Source: Bog-473 sp963800725 (GTDB lineage: Bacteria; Actinomycetota; Acidimicrobiia; Acidimicrobiales; RAAP-2). Taken from it: a DNA stretch of 64,000 bases. The stretch covers positions 124,001-188,000 of the forward strand of contig CAWDCE010000025.1 in assembly GCA_963800725.1 (NCBI GenBank), read 5' to 3'. Every line of letters begins with the position of its first letter. Position 1 is the first letter of the stretch. Positions 28,291-36,517 of the stretch are shown piece by piece. The position numbers and the translations under genes are program-made. The notes beneath the pieces were generated by a model that saw nothing but the letters and a program-made list of their open reading frames with translations, was not told where the DNA came from and searched no databases.

Positions 28291-28331
28291 CACGCGGGCA
28301 ACGGTGTCGAGAGTCGCTACGCTCGCCCTGC

Positions 28332-28982
28332 GTGCCGAGCCCCCCATCCTCCCCCTCCCCCGCTCTCGACGAAGAACCGACGGGGCAGCGCCTGGTCGAT
28401 TCGGCCCGGGTGCTGTTGCTGCGCGACGGGGTCGACGGGGTCACCATGCGCAAGGTGGCGACGATGGCCGGGGTGACCCCGACCTCGGTCTATTGGCACT
28501 TCGGCAGCCGCGAAGCACTGCTGGATCAGGTGTTGACGGCCGTCATCTCCGACCTGCCCGAACCTCGCGCCCACGCCCGCACACCGCGCAAGCGCATGAT
28601 CGAACTGGCCACCGAACTACGCCAACAGGTAGCCGACACTCAGCCGGTCCAACAGCTCGCCCTCGAACTCGGGCGCGCCGCGGAACTGTCCTTCCCGACC
28701 CAGGTGGCCCTGGCCCGCGAGGTCGCGGCCGCCGGACTGCGCGGCGATGACGCGGCCATGGTGGTGCGCGCCATCCTCTTTACCGTCGGGGGCTTCATCC
28801 TCTTGACCGACAACTTCGAGCAGCGCGTCCCGGGCAGTGAGACGACCCAAGAGCTGTGGCACAGCCTCGGTGGTGGCGCGGTCGACGCCGGATTGCAGCG
28901 GGCCATGGAGCAAGGCGTCGACACCGACGTCCTCTTTGCGTTCACCCTCGACAAACTTCTCGACGGCCTCCTGCCCGCCTGA
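28332..28982 (+). CDS. TetR family transcriptional regulator
   Basis: A 216-residue one-component repressor. The N-terminal helix-turn-helix reads VDSARVLLLRDGVDGVTMRK followed by VATMAGVTPTSVYWHFGSRE, the classic TetR pattern ending in YWHF. The C-terminal ligand domain is helical and less conserved. The start is GTG 28332. It is divergent from the ADC-amidohydrolase operon with site 1 between them, and convergent with the amidohydrolase at 29006. It probably controls the whole 26.2-31.2 kb cluster in response to a pathway ligand, likely an acyl-CoA or ring compound. The effector is unknown. Confidence 0.9.
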   Translation: MPSPPSSPSPALDEEPTGQRLVDSARVLLLRDGVDGVTMRKVATMAGVTPTSVYWHFGSREALLDQVLTAVISDLPEPRAHARTPRKRMIELATELRQQVADTQPVQQLALELGRAAELSFPTQVALAREVAAAGLRGDDAAMVVRAILFTVGGFILLTDNFEQRVPGSETTQELWHSLGGGAVDAGLQRAMEQGVDTDVLFAFTLDKLLDGLLPA

Positions 28983-29005
28983 GGGCGCAACCAGCTGGCG
29001 CTTTG

Positions 29006-30238
29006 CTACCAGGCGCGCAGCATCTGGGTTCGGTCAAAAGCATTGCACGTCGAATTGGCGGGCCAGTCATCGGGCGCGAGCGGCGTGTCGACCTCGGCCA
29101 CGATCGGGCCGATGCGCTCACCGATCGGGCGGAGGCGCGCGAGGTCGAACCCGTAGAACTCGGCCGCGGTGGTCTCGACCATGGTACGCACCTCGCTCTG
29201 CGGACGACCAGCAAAAGCGACCCGCAATGCCTCGGTGGTGAAGGGGTAGGTGCCCTCTGAGTGCGGGTAGTCCGCCCCCCACATGATCCGGTCGATACCG
29301 AGCTCGTTACACAGCGGCGATTCGCTCGGTCGCAGAAAACTCGCCCCGATCCAGAAGTTCCGTGCGAAGTACTCCGAGGGCGTCATCGACATGTGCGACG
29401 CCGCCGCCCCGAAATACTTGGCCTCGGCGGCTTCGGGGAGCGTCATGCGCCCGTAGAACCAATCGAGCGTCTCAAGCCCACGGGGCAACCACGCCACGCC
29501 TTGTTCGGTCACGACGAAGCGCAGGTTCGGGTGACGCTCGGTGACACCCGAGAAGATCAGGTGCCACACCGCCCGGTGGCTGAACCACGGGATCTCGATC
29601 AACATCATGGATCGCGCCGCTTCATGTTCGCCGTAGTCAGGCAAGGCGCTGCCTCCGTGAATATTGATCGGTACCCCGAGTTCGGCGCACAGTTGCCACA
29701 GCGGTTCATAGTGCGGCTCCCATAAGGGGGGCAGGTGCGAGTTGGGCGGAATCGAGGGCAAGAGGATCCCCCCGAACGGGTCGAAGTGCTCGACCGCCCA
29801 GCGCACCTCGCCGAGCGCGTCGTCGATGTTGTTGGCAAACACCTGGATCACCCCGGCCCGCCGGCCCGGCACCGCCGCGCAGAAGTCGGCCAACCAACGG
29901 TTGTGCGCCTGCACACCGGCCCAACGGGCTTCGTAGTCCTCGGGCGTCGGGGGCAATGCCACCAGGTTGCCTTCGCTGAAGAACGGCGGGACGGTGTTGG
30001 GGAACAGCACTTCGGCGACGATCCCGTCGGATTCGGTCTCCGCCAGGCGGCGATCACTGTCCCAACTGCGATACGCAATGGGCGCCAACAGGTCGGCGAA
30101 GGGGTTTTCGTAGGTGGCGGCCCAGGCGTCGAATTCGTCATGCCAGCGGCTCGCGAGATACGGGCGGTAGTCCAAGATGTCTCCCCCGGCGTGCCCGTCG
30201 GCGGAGATGATGGTGTAGCGGTCGACCGTGGCGCTCAT
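29006..30238 (-). CDS. Metal-dependent amidohydrolase, paralogue of the 26233-27489 gene
   Basis: A 410-residue amidohydrolase-2 family protein beginning MSATVDRYTIISADGHAGGD. It shares with its neighbour the opening YTIISAD-x-HAG, the HNRWLADFC/HNRFLAEMC segment, the VWHLIFSGVTERHPNLRFVV block and the metal aspartate motif IMWGADYPHSEGTYP. The two are clearly homologous but diverged, so they probably act on related substrates or successive steps. The start is ATG 30238, 10 bases after the stop of the SDR, so they form an operon. Substrate unknown. Confidence 0.88.
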   Translation of the reverse strand: MSATVDRYTIISADGHAGGDILDYRPYLASRWHDEFDAWAATYENPFADLLAPIAYRSWDSDRRLAETESDGIVAEVLFPNTVPPFFSEGNLVALPPTPEDYEARWAGVQAHNRWLADFCAAVPGRRAGVIQVFANNIDDALGEVRWAVEHFDPFGGILLPSIPPNSHLPPLWEPHYEPLWQLCAELGVPINIHGGSALPDYGEHEAARSMMLIEIPWFSHRAVWHLIFSGVTERHPNLRFVVTEQGVAWLPRGLETLDWFYGRMTLPEAAEAKYFGAAASHMSMTPSEYFARNFWIGASFLRPSESPLCNELGIDRIMWGADYPHSEGTYPFTTEALRVAFAGRPQSEVRTMVETTAAEFYGFDLARLRPIGERIGPIVAEVDTPLAPDDWPANSTCNAFDRTQMLRAW

Positions 30239-30248
30239 CGTGCCCTCT

Positions 30249-31121
30249 CTAGCTCAGTGCGGCCGGCGGCAGGCGGCCCTCCGCGATGGCATCGGCCCGG
30301 GCGTGGAGCATCGCCGCGGCCTCTTTGAGGCCGTGGGCGATGATGAAGTCGCCCGCCTTGACCCCGGCGATGACGAATCGTCCGAGCTCGGCGAGGTCGA
30401 CCTCATCGACCGACCGGCCAGCGGCCTCGAGTTGTGCCTTGAACTCGGCGTAGGTCGTCCCCGGCGCCGGCGGGCGTGGCTTGCGGCGGGCGAGTTCGGC
30501 CGGCCGGTTGCGTTGCGCCGACCACAGCCCGGTGTTGAGGAGGCCCCCCGACGGGTAGAAGACGGCAGCGCGCAACTTGGTCTGCGCCGCCTCGAGTTGA
30601 TGGGCCAGTGCTTCGGTGAGACACGAGATGGCCGCCTTGCTCGAGGCGTACACCGACGCATAGGGCACCGGAGCGATCCCGCCGTCCATGCTCGAGGTGT
30701 TGACCACCACCCCCGGCTCACCCGAGGCAATCATGCGCGGGACGAAGGAGAGCATGCCGTTCGCCACACCAAAGACGTTCACACTGAAGCACCACGTCCA
30801 GTCATTGGGCTCTTGCTCCCACGGTCGGCCACCGCCGCCCGAGGTGACCCCTGCATTGTTGAAGAGGAGATGGCATGCCCCTTCGGTCGAAAAGACGTCG
30901 TCGGCCAGTGCTTCAACCGATTCGGCCGACGACACGTCGATGCGCACGCCGCGCACCTCGCCGAGCGCCCGCAGTTCAGCGACGGCTGGGTCCAACACGG
31001 CCGATTCGATGTCGGCGACCACGACGCGGGCGCCCTCCTCGAGCAACGCCTCGACGATGCCGCGCCCGATGCCGGCGGCCCCGCCGGTGACCACCGCCAC
31101 CTTGCCATTGAGATCATCCAC
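30249..31121 (-). CDS. Short-chain dehydrogenase/reductase
   Basis: A classical SDR of 290 residues: VAVVTGGAAGIGRGIVEAL for the cofactor, NNAGVTSGGGG near 85, Ser in NTSSMDGGIAPVPYAS, and YASSKAAISCLTEAL (Tyr-x3-Lys) near 160. The C-terminus is longer than usual and helical (FKAQLEAAGRSVDEVDLAEL). GTG 31121 was preferred to GTG 31130, because a GGGGG ribosome site stands at a suitable distance before it. It is the first gene of an operon with the amidohydrolase, and operator-like site 2 lies 65 bases upstream. It likely oxidises a hydroxyl in the same pathway. Confidence 0.87.
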   Translation of the reverse strand: MDDLNGKVAVVTGGAAGIGRGIVEALLEEGARVVVADIESAVLDPAVAELRALGEVRGVRIDVSSAESVEALADDVFSTEGACHLLFNNAGVTSGGGGRPWEQEPNDWTWCFSVNVFGVANGMLSFVPRMIASGEPGVVVNTSSMDGGIAPVPYASVYASSKAAISCLTEALAHQLEAAQTKLRAAVFYPSGGLLNTGLWSAQRNRPAELARRKPRPPAPGTTYAEFKAQLEAAGRSVDEVDLAELGRFVIAGVKAGDFIIAHGLKEAAAMLHARADAIAEGRLPPAALS

Positions 31122-31185
31122 CCGTGCCACCCCCAAGTCTCCGCTCTCTCCCGGAGGGGCCACCATACCCGCAGGGTCGGTGCTC

Positions 31186-31200
31186 TGTTACACCGTTGCA
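31186..31200. promoter_or_regulatory. Operator-like site 2, matching site 1
   Basis: TGTTACACCGTTGCA matches the site at 28276-28290 at 12 of 15 positions, and both are preceded by TCT or TTCT. It lies upstream of the SDR-amidohydrolase operon, where a repressor would block transcription. This suggests co-regulation of the two operons by the TetR at 28332-28982. Confidence 0.55.
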
Positions 31201-31281
31201 GGCGTGGCTCGAGGTTCAATCGCCGGCCGACGCGGCGGCCGGAGGGGACGCAGCGTCACGGTGCGACCACGCTGGGTGCGC

Positions 31282-31749
31282 CTAGCCGTTCGTCCCGCAA
31301 ACCTTGTTGGAGTACGCCGTGAGAATGCTCTCGGCGCTCTTCTCCTTCGGGCCCACCGCAGCTCCGGCCTTGGCCTCGTACTGGGTGAGACTGTTGGAGC
31401 TGGTGACGGCCTTCTCCGCTGTCGACGAGTAGTAGTTGAACACCGTGTTGGCCGCCGACTTCACGTTGCTCGGCGCGCCGGACAGCAGCTTGATCGCTGC
31501 CTTCTCCTGCCCCAGCGAGTACGTAATCGACGTGATCAGTGCCTTCTTGGCGGCCGGCCAGTTTCCCGCCTGCATGGCCTTGGTCACCGCGGCGGACTGC
31601 TTCGCCTCCGTGTCTGAGACCGACTTGTTGGTCCGGCACAACGGGTTGTTCGACTTCGCGACACTGGCCCCGGCCGAGGCAACGGGAATCAGCGACAGGG
31701 CGAGGCCGGCCACGGCGACTCCGATTCCGACCTTCAAATTGTTCATCAT
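31282..31749 (-). CDS. Secreted helical protein of unknown function
   Basis: A protein of about 155 residues with a clear signal peptide: basic start MMNNLK, hydrophobic core VGIGVAVAGLALSLIPV and a cleavage region ASAGASVA. The mature part is about 125 residues, Ala/Ser/Lys-rich and predicted helical. It has just two cysteines (one near its start in NPLCRTNK and one near its end in NKVCGTNG), which could form a disulfide joining the termini. ATG 31749 follows an AGGAAGG ribosome site. I do not recognise a family. It stands alone downstream of site 2 on the opposite side of the regulon. Confidence 0.75.
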   Translation of the reverse strand: MMNNLKVGIGVAVAGLALSLIPVASAGASVAKSNNPLCRTNKSVSDTEAKQSAAVTKAMQAGNWPAAKKALITSITYSLGQEKAAIKLLSGAPSNVKSAANTVFNYYSSTAEKAVTSSNSLTQYEAKAGAAVGPKEKSAESILTAYSNKVCGTNG

Positions 31750-31761
31750 GCGCGTTGTCAC

Positions 31762-32206
31762 CTTCCTGAGGAATGTTCGGCCTCTTCCCCGAGTCCGGGG
31801 TGAGTTCCCGCCAGCTTAGGTTCGCACCACGCATTCGTCAGGGCGGCCGCCCACAAGTGGCACAAACGCTCAATTGCAGGCACGAATCTGCGAATGAACG
31901 CCGCCAGCATGGCGCCGCGCCGATCAACGAACTCAGGTGGCGCCCAGCAAATTACTCGGCCACTCGAGCCCATGGCGATGACCCGGACGCGAGTTCGCTG
32001 CATTGGAACCGAGACGCCAAGGCAGGACGTGCGGGCGCGGCGCCTGACACAGCCAGCGGACCGGGGCGTGGCACAACGCGCGGAAGCGACTTTTGATACG
32101 CGATCGTGGTCGGTGCTAATCACTCGTGCAGGGGTTGGCGGTACTTCGGTGCGCGCTCGAACCTGATTGCCGGTGTGTGTCGTCGACGGCTCGTCCAAGG
32201 AGTCCC
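31762..32206. other. Intergenic region without recognisable gene
   Basis: About 445 bases separate the divergent secreted-protein and TetR genes. Short open frames here have no protein-like composition. The region must hold both promoters and the ribosome site CAAGGAG just before 32207. I see no clear -35/-10 pair, hairpin or repeat. Confidence 0.5.
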
Positions 32207-32815
32207 ATGCCCCAACAGCGTCATCCAGACGTGGACTCGGACGCGGTACTCGACGCCGCGGCATCGTGTTACCTGCGTTTCGGGGTAGCCAAGACCACTG
32301 CCGCAGACATCGCGCAGGCCGTCGGTATCTCACGGGCCACCCTCTATCGGCGCTTCGGGAGCCACGAGGCGATCTTCCTCGCGGTCTTGACCAGAGAGTC
32401 AACGGCCATGGCGGCCGACGCCGACGAGCATCTGGCGACCATCACCGACCCCCGCGAACGATTGCTCGAGGGGATGATGTTCAGCATTGCTGAGATCGGC
32501 CGACGACCGGTCCATGCCGCCGTGTTCGGGGGCGAATCGGTGGCCTGGGCCGCCACCAAGGCGATCCAGATCGAGGCGCTGCGACGGATCGGCGAGAGCG
32601 GGGTACGCCCGCTCCTCGAATCGTCATTGGCCGACGGCTCGGTGTCGGAAACCGACATGCGGGACCTGGTCGATTGGATTCTTCGGATCCTGATCTCCTA
32701 CGCCGCGGTCCCAGGCCCGGGCGGGCGCTCGACGCACGACGTACGCCGGCAACTCTCCACCTGGTTCCTTCCGGCCTTTGCGGCCGTATTCGGTGCACGG
32801 ACCACCACGTTGTGA
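32207..32815 (+). CDS. TetR family transcriptional regulator
   Basis: A 202-residue repressor with the helix-turn-helix LDAAASCYLRFGVAKTTAAD followed by IAQAVGISRATLYRRFGSHE, ending in the TetR signature YRRF. ATG 32207 is preceded by CAAGGAGT; the longer reading from 32126 lacks conserved sequence. It is first in a run of same-strand genes with gaps of 43, 21 and 33 bases and then an overlap, through the oxidoreductase-sulfotransferase and the ABC importer to 39963. That makes it the probable local regulator of that operon. Confidence 0.9.
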   Translation: MPQQRHPDVDSDAVLDAAASCYLRFGVAKTTAADIAQAVGISRATLYRRFGSHEAIFLAVLTRESTAMAADADEHLATITDPRERLLEGMMFSIAEIGRRPVHAAVFGGESVAWAATKAIQIEALRRIGESGVRPLLESSLADGSVSETDMRDLVDWILRILISYAAVPGPGGRSTHDVRRQLSTWFLPAFAAVFGARTTTL

Positions 32816-32858
32816 GACACTGAACTCCAATCGTCTTACGTGCCACTGGGGGGTGGGA

Positions 32859-35186
32859 ATGAAAGCCTTGCAAGTGACGGCGCACGGCCCGCCGGGTGAG
32901 GTCCTCGCGGTGCGAGATATCGAACGTCCCGAGCCCGAGCCCGGTGAGGTCCGGGTCAAGGTGGCGGCGGCTTCCCTCAACTTCAACGACATCGACCGGT
33001 GCCTCGGCAAGCTCGTGTCGGTGCCGACCCCCCCGCCTTTCACACTTGGCATGGACGTCTGTGGCGTGGTCGACGCCGCCGGCGCCGGGGCCGAGGAGTG
33101 GATCGGCCGCCGGGTCGTCGCCATCACCAAGACGGCACTCGGCGGCATCGCCGAGTACGCCATTGCCCCGGCCATCTCGGTGTTCGACGCTCCCGAGCCA
33201 TTCGACGACGCAGAAGCCGCCGCCTTCGTGCTGACCTTCCAGGCATCGCACCTCGCCCTCTTCAAGCGCGGCCGGCTCGGGCCCGGTGAGACCCTGGTGG
33301 TGCATTCGGCCGCCAGTGGACTCGGCACCGCCGCCATCGAGTTGGGCAAGGCGGTCGGCGCCCGCGTTATCGCCGTTGCGGGTGGTCCCGACAAGGGTGC
33401 GCTGTGTGCCTCACTCGGTGCGGACCAGGTGATCGACCACCTCGAAGAGGATTTTGTCGAAGCGGTGCTTCTCGCCACAAATGACGAGGGGGCCGACGTG
33501 GTCTACGACCTGGCCGGCGGGGACTTCACCGAACGCTCATGGCGCTGCACCGCCAGAGGCGGCCGCTATCTCGCCGTCGGGTTCGCCGACGACGACAACA
33601 ACGGAATGACGGGGCGGCCACTGCGCATGGCCTGCCTCGGCAACATCGACATCGTGTGCGTGATGTTGGGCTGGGCCGATTCGGTCGACCCGGGCATGCG
33701 GCGATTCGGGTTCAACCCGTTCGGGCGCGACGTCGCCGACGAGATCCATGCCGACCTGCTCGAGATGGTGGCGAGCGGAGCGATCCGGCCACACGTTGGC
33801 CGTCGGGTGGCCATGGCCGACGCCGGCGCGGCCCTCGACGAGCACCAGGCGCGCCGCTCGCTCGGTCGCACCGTGGTCGAGATCGACGCGGTGAGCGACG
33901 TCAGCTACACCTGGCGGGACGCCGAGCTCAGGCCCGCCCCGTTGCGGGCCCTCAACGCAGTGGGCGCACAGCTGTCGCACTTCGGTTGGGAACTCCCCCA
34001 CCTCACCCCCGGGACGGTCGTCAAGGCGGCGATCAAGGAGGCCGGGTCGTCGGACTTCGGATCCAACAGTTACGCCGAACCGCTCGAGGTCTACCTCTCG
34101 GCCTGCGCCGATGAGGCCGAACTCACCACGTTCGGTCGCATCTTGATCACCAAGATGCTCGGAGCCGCCCTGGCCAACCGCATTGAGCTGCACGGGTGGT
34201 CTGTGGCCCATCCCGAGGTGCACAACGAGCGCATCGACAGCCCGTGGGTCATCGTCGGTCTCCCGCGCACCGGTACCAGCGTCTTGTCCATGTTGTTGGG
34301 ACTCGACCCGGTGGCCCGACCGCTCTTGCAATGGGAGGCCGCGCACCTGATCCCGCCCGCCACCCTCGAAGAGGCGGACCAGGACCCCCGTATTGCCAAG
34401 ACCGCCAAAGAACTCGACGGGCTGATGAAGCTCAACCCCCCGCTCAAGGCCATGCATCCCTTCGGCGCCACCTTGGCCCAAGAGTGCGTGTCGCTCTTCA
34501 TGTACGACATCCGCACGCTCGCCCTAGAGACCCAGGCCCACGTGCCCACCTACGCCCGTTGGCTCGAACAAGCGGACATGACCCCGGCCTACGCGCAACA
34601 CCGCCTCGCCCTCCAGACCCTCCAGTCGCGCCAACCAACGCAGCGCTGGATCCTAAAGACCCCGAACCACCTGTGGCATCTCGAGGCACTCCTCGCCACC
34701 TACCCCGATGCCCGCATCATCTGGACGCACCGAGATCCCGGCCCCGTCATCACATCGCTGGCCAGTTTGGCCAATGCGGGACAGCGGCCCTTGACCTCGC
34801 GCACCGATCCCCGACCGAGCGCCGAGGAGTGGAAACGCAAGTGTTCCTTCGCGCTGCACTCCGCGGTGACCTTCGACGAGAAGTCCGAAGTTGGCTGGTG
34901 TCAACACCTCGCCTACGACGCGTTGATGACCGATCCCCTCGGCACCGTGCGCGACCTCTATGCCAGTTTCGGCGAAGAGGTCAGCGACCTCCACGCCCGC
35001 CGCATGGAGGCGTTCTTGGCCCATCGGCCCAAAGACGCCTTCGGTCATCATCACTACGACCCGGCCGACTTCGGGTGGACCTACCAAGGTTTGGCCGAGG
35101 AGTTCAGCGACTACACGCGGCGCTATCAGATCGCATCGGAATACCAGAGCAGTGGCGTCATCGGAACCATTCATTCCGGCACCTAG
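32859..35186 (+). CDS. Quinone-oxidoreductase-like (MDR) protein fused to a PAPS-type sulfotransferase
   Basis: An 802-residue two-domain protein. Residues 1-345 are a medium-chain reductase of the quinone oxidoreductase type: MKALQVTAHGPPGEVLAVRD, FNDIDRCLGK, and the NADPH loop VVHSAASGLGTAAIELGKAV near 150, without zinc ligands. Residues 350-800 are a sulfotransferase: the 5'-phosphosulfate loop WVIVGLPRTGTSVLSMLLGL near 465, LKTPNHLWHLEALLATYPDA near 610 and the 3'-phosphate segment IIWTHRDPGPVITSLASL near 628. A GTG (VSDVSYTWRDAE) sits at the junction near 33891 and could be the start of a separate sulfotransferase. No long base run is present there, so an error-made fusion is less likely than elsewhere. 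ATG 32859 follows GGGGGGTGGGA. Confidence 0.82.
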   Translation: MKALQVTAHGPPGEVLAVRDIERPEPEPGEVRVKVAAASLNFNDIDRCLGKLVSVPTPPPFTLGMDVCGVVDAAGAGAEEWIGRRVVAITKTALGGIAEYAIAPAISVFDAPEPFDDAEAAAFVLTFQASHLALFKRGRLGPGETLVVHSAASGLGTAAIELGKAVGARVIAVAGGPDKGALCASLGADQVIDHLEEDFVEAVLLATNDEGADVVYDLAGGDFTERSWRCTARGGRYLAVGFADDDNNGMTGRPLRMACLGNIDIVCVMLGWADSVDPGMRRFGFNPFGRDVADEIHADLLEMVASGAIRPHVGRRVAMADAGAALDEHQARRSLGRTVVEIDAVSDVSYTWRDAELRPAPLRALNAVGAQLSHFGWELPHLTPGTVVKAAIKEAGSSDFGSNSYAEPLEVYLSACADEAELTTFGRILITKMLGAALANRIELHGWSVAHPEVHNERIDSPWVIVGLPRTGTSVLSMLLGLDPVARPLLQWEAAHLIPPATLEEADQDPRIAKTAKELDGLMKLNPPLKAMHPFGATLAQECVSLFMYDIRTLALETQAHVPTYARWLEQADMTPAYAQHRLALQTLQSRQPTQRWILKTPNHLWHLEALLATYPDARIIWTHRDPGPVITSLASLANAGQRPLTSRTDPRPSAEEWKRKCSFALHSAVTFDEKSEVGWCQHLAYDALMTDPLGTVRDLYASFGEEVSDLHARRMEAFLAHRPKDAFGHHHYDPADFGWTYQGLAEEFSDYTRRYQIASEYQSSGVIGTIHSGT

Positions 35187-35207
35187 CCGGGTGGAAAAGG
35201 GGGGGCA

Positions 35208-36484
35208 GTGAACTATCGCGCCAACAAAGTGGCGATGTGCGGTCTTGGCCTCGCGCTCGGACTCGGTTCGGTCGTGGCCGGAGTCGGGACTTCGGGCGCC
35301 GCCTCGGGCCAGGTTGGGTCCACCAGCGCCCCGGCGGCACCGGGGGTCACCGCGAAGAGCATCACGGTCGGCTCGATCAGCGACATCTCGTCGCCGGTCC
35401 CGGGGCTCTTTGAAGGGGCCAAGGTCGGCACCGAGGCTTACTTCGCCTATATCAACAGCCAGGGCGGGGTGAACGGCCGCAAGCTGATCCTCGACGGCAA
35501 GGACAGCGCGTTCTCGACCGGTACCGTGCAGTCCGAGGTCGCCAACATCGCCAAGAACGAATTCGCCATCGTCGGCGGCTTCTCGTTGCTCGACGGGGAC
35601 ATGAAGTCCACCATCGACGCCAACAAGCTCCCGATGGTCACCCAGGCCCTCACCCCGAGCCTGTTCTTGGATCCGAACCTGTATTCCGCGGTCCCCATGG
35701 TCAACAACGGGGACATCAACGGACCATTCAAATGGTTGAAGCAGAAGTACCCGTCCAACGTCAAGGCCCTCGGGCTGATCGGCGACGACACGACCTCGTC
35801 GGTCAAAGCCGTCGAGACGACCTACCAGAACCTGACCGAGGCACTGGGCTACAAGTGGTTGTACTCGAGGGACGCCGCCTATACCGAGACCACCTTCTTG
35901 CCCGACATCATCAAGATGAAGAATCTCGGGGTGAAATTCGTGTTCGAGCCGACGGTCACCGGTGCCGACGTCTCCACCATCGCCCAAGAGATGAAGCAAG
36001 AGGACCTCAATGCGTTGCTGGTCAGCGGGACCAACGCCTATGAGGCGGACTTCACCCCGGGCTCGGCGGGCAACGGCACCTTGATCACCGGCGTCTACGC
36101 CCTCTACCGCGGCGAGGACGCCAAGGCCGTGCCCGCCGTCGCCACCTTCGACAAGTGGGTGAAGAAGGTCGACCCCTCGACCCAGCTCGACATCTACACC
36201 CTCGACGCCTGGATCAACGCCCAGCTCTTCGTCCAGGCCCTCAAGGCCGCCGGGCCGAACCCAACGCGGGCAGCCTTGACGCCGCACTGGACAAGATCAC
36301 GTCTTTTAACGCCAGCGGTTTGATCTCCACCCAGAACCCGGCGCAGAAGATCCCCGGACAATGCTGGTTGGTGGCCCAGTACGAGAACGGGTCGTGGCAG
36401 CGGATCACCCCGGACCCGAAGTCCGGATTCGTCTGCAGCCCGAACGGCTACTACCCGAGCAGCTATAAAGGGATCTCCCGCTGA
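35208..36484 (+). CDS. Branched-chain-type ABC transporter substrate-binding protein (one frame change)
   Basis: The periplasm-side receptor of a LivJ/LivK-type importer. GTG 35208 starts MNYRANKVAMCGLGLALGLG with a hydrophobic signal ending around GTSGAASG. The mature domain opens ITVGSISDISSPVPGLFEGA and contains AYINSQGGVNGRKLIL, the typical peripla_BP_6 pattern. The frame changes near 36265 (after QALKAAGPNP), and SLDAALDKITSFNASGLI continues to the stop at 36484. Total is about 425 residues. No lipobox cysteine is obvious, so anchoring is unclear. Such receptors in this kind of cluster often bind aromatic or short-chain acids rather than amino acids. Confidence 0.88.
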
Positions 36485-36517
36485 TTCCCACGATGGCCTA
36501 ACGCGAGTCGAGACGAC

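Noticed and set aside
34653..36287. 544-codon minus-strand open frame
   Set aside because: Antisense to the sulfotransferase and binding-protein genes, composed of Gly/Val/Asp repeats typical of reverse-frame high-GC artefacts.
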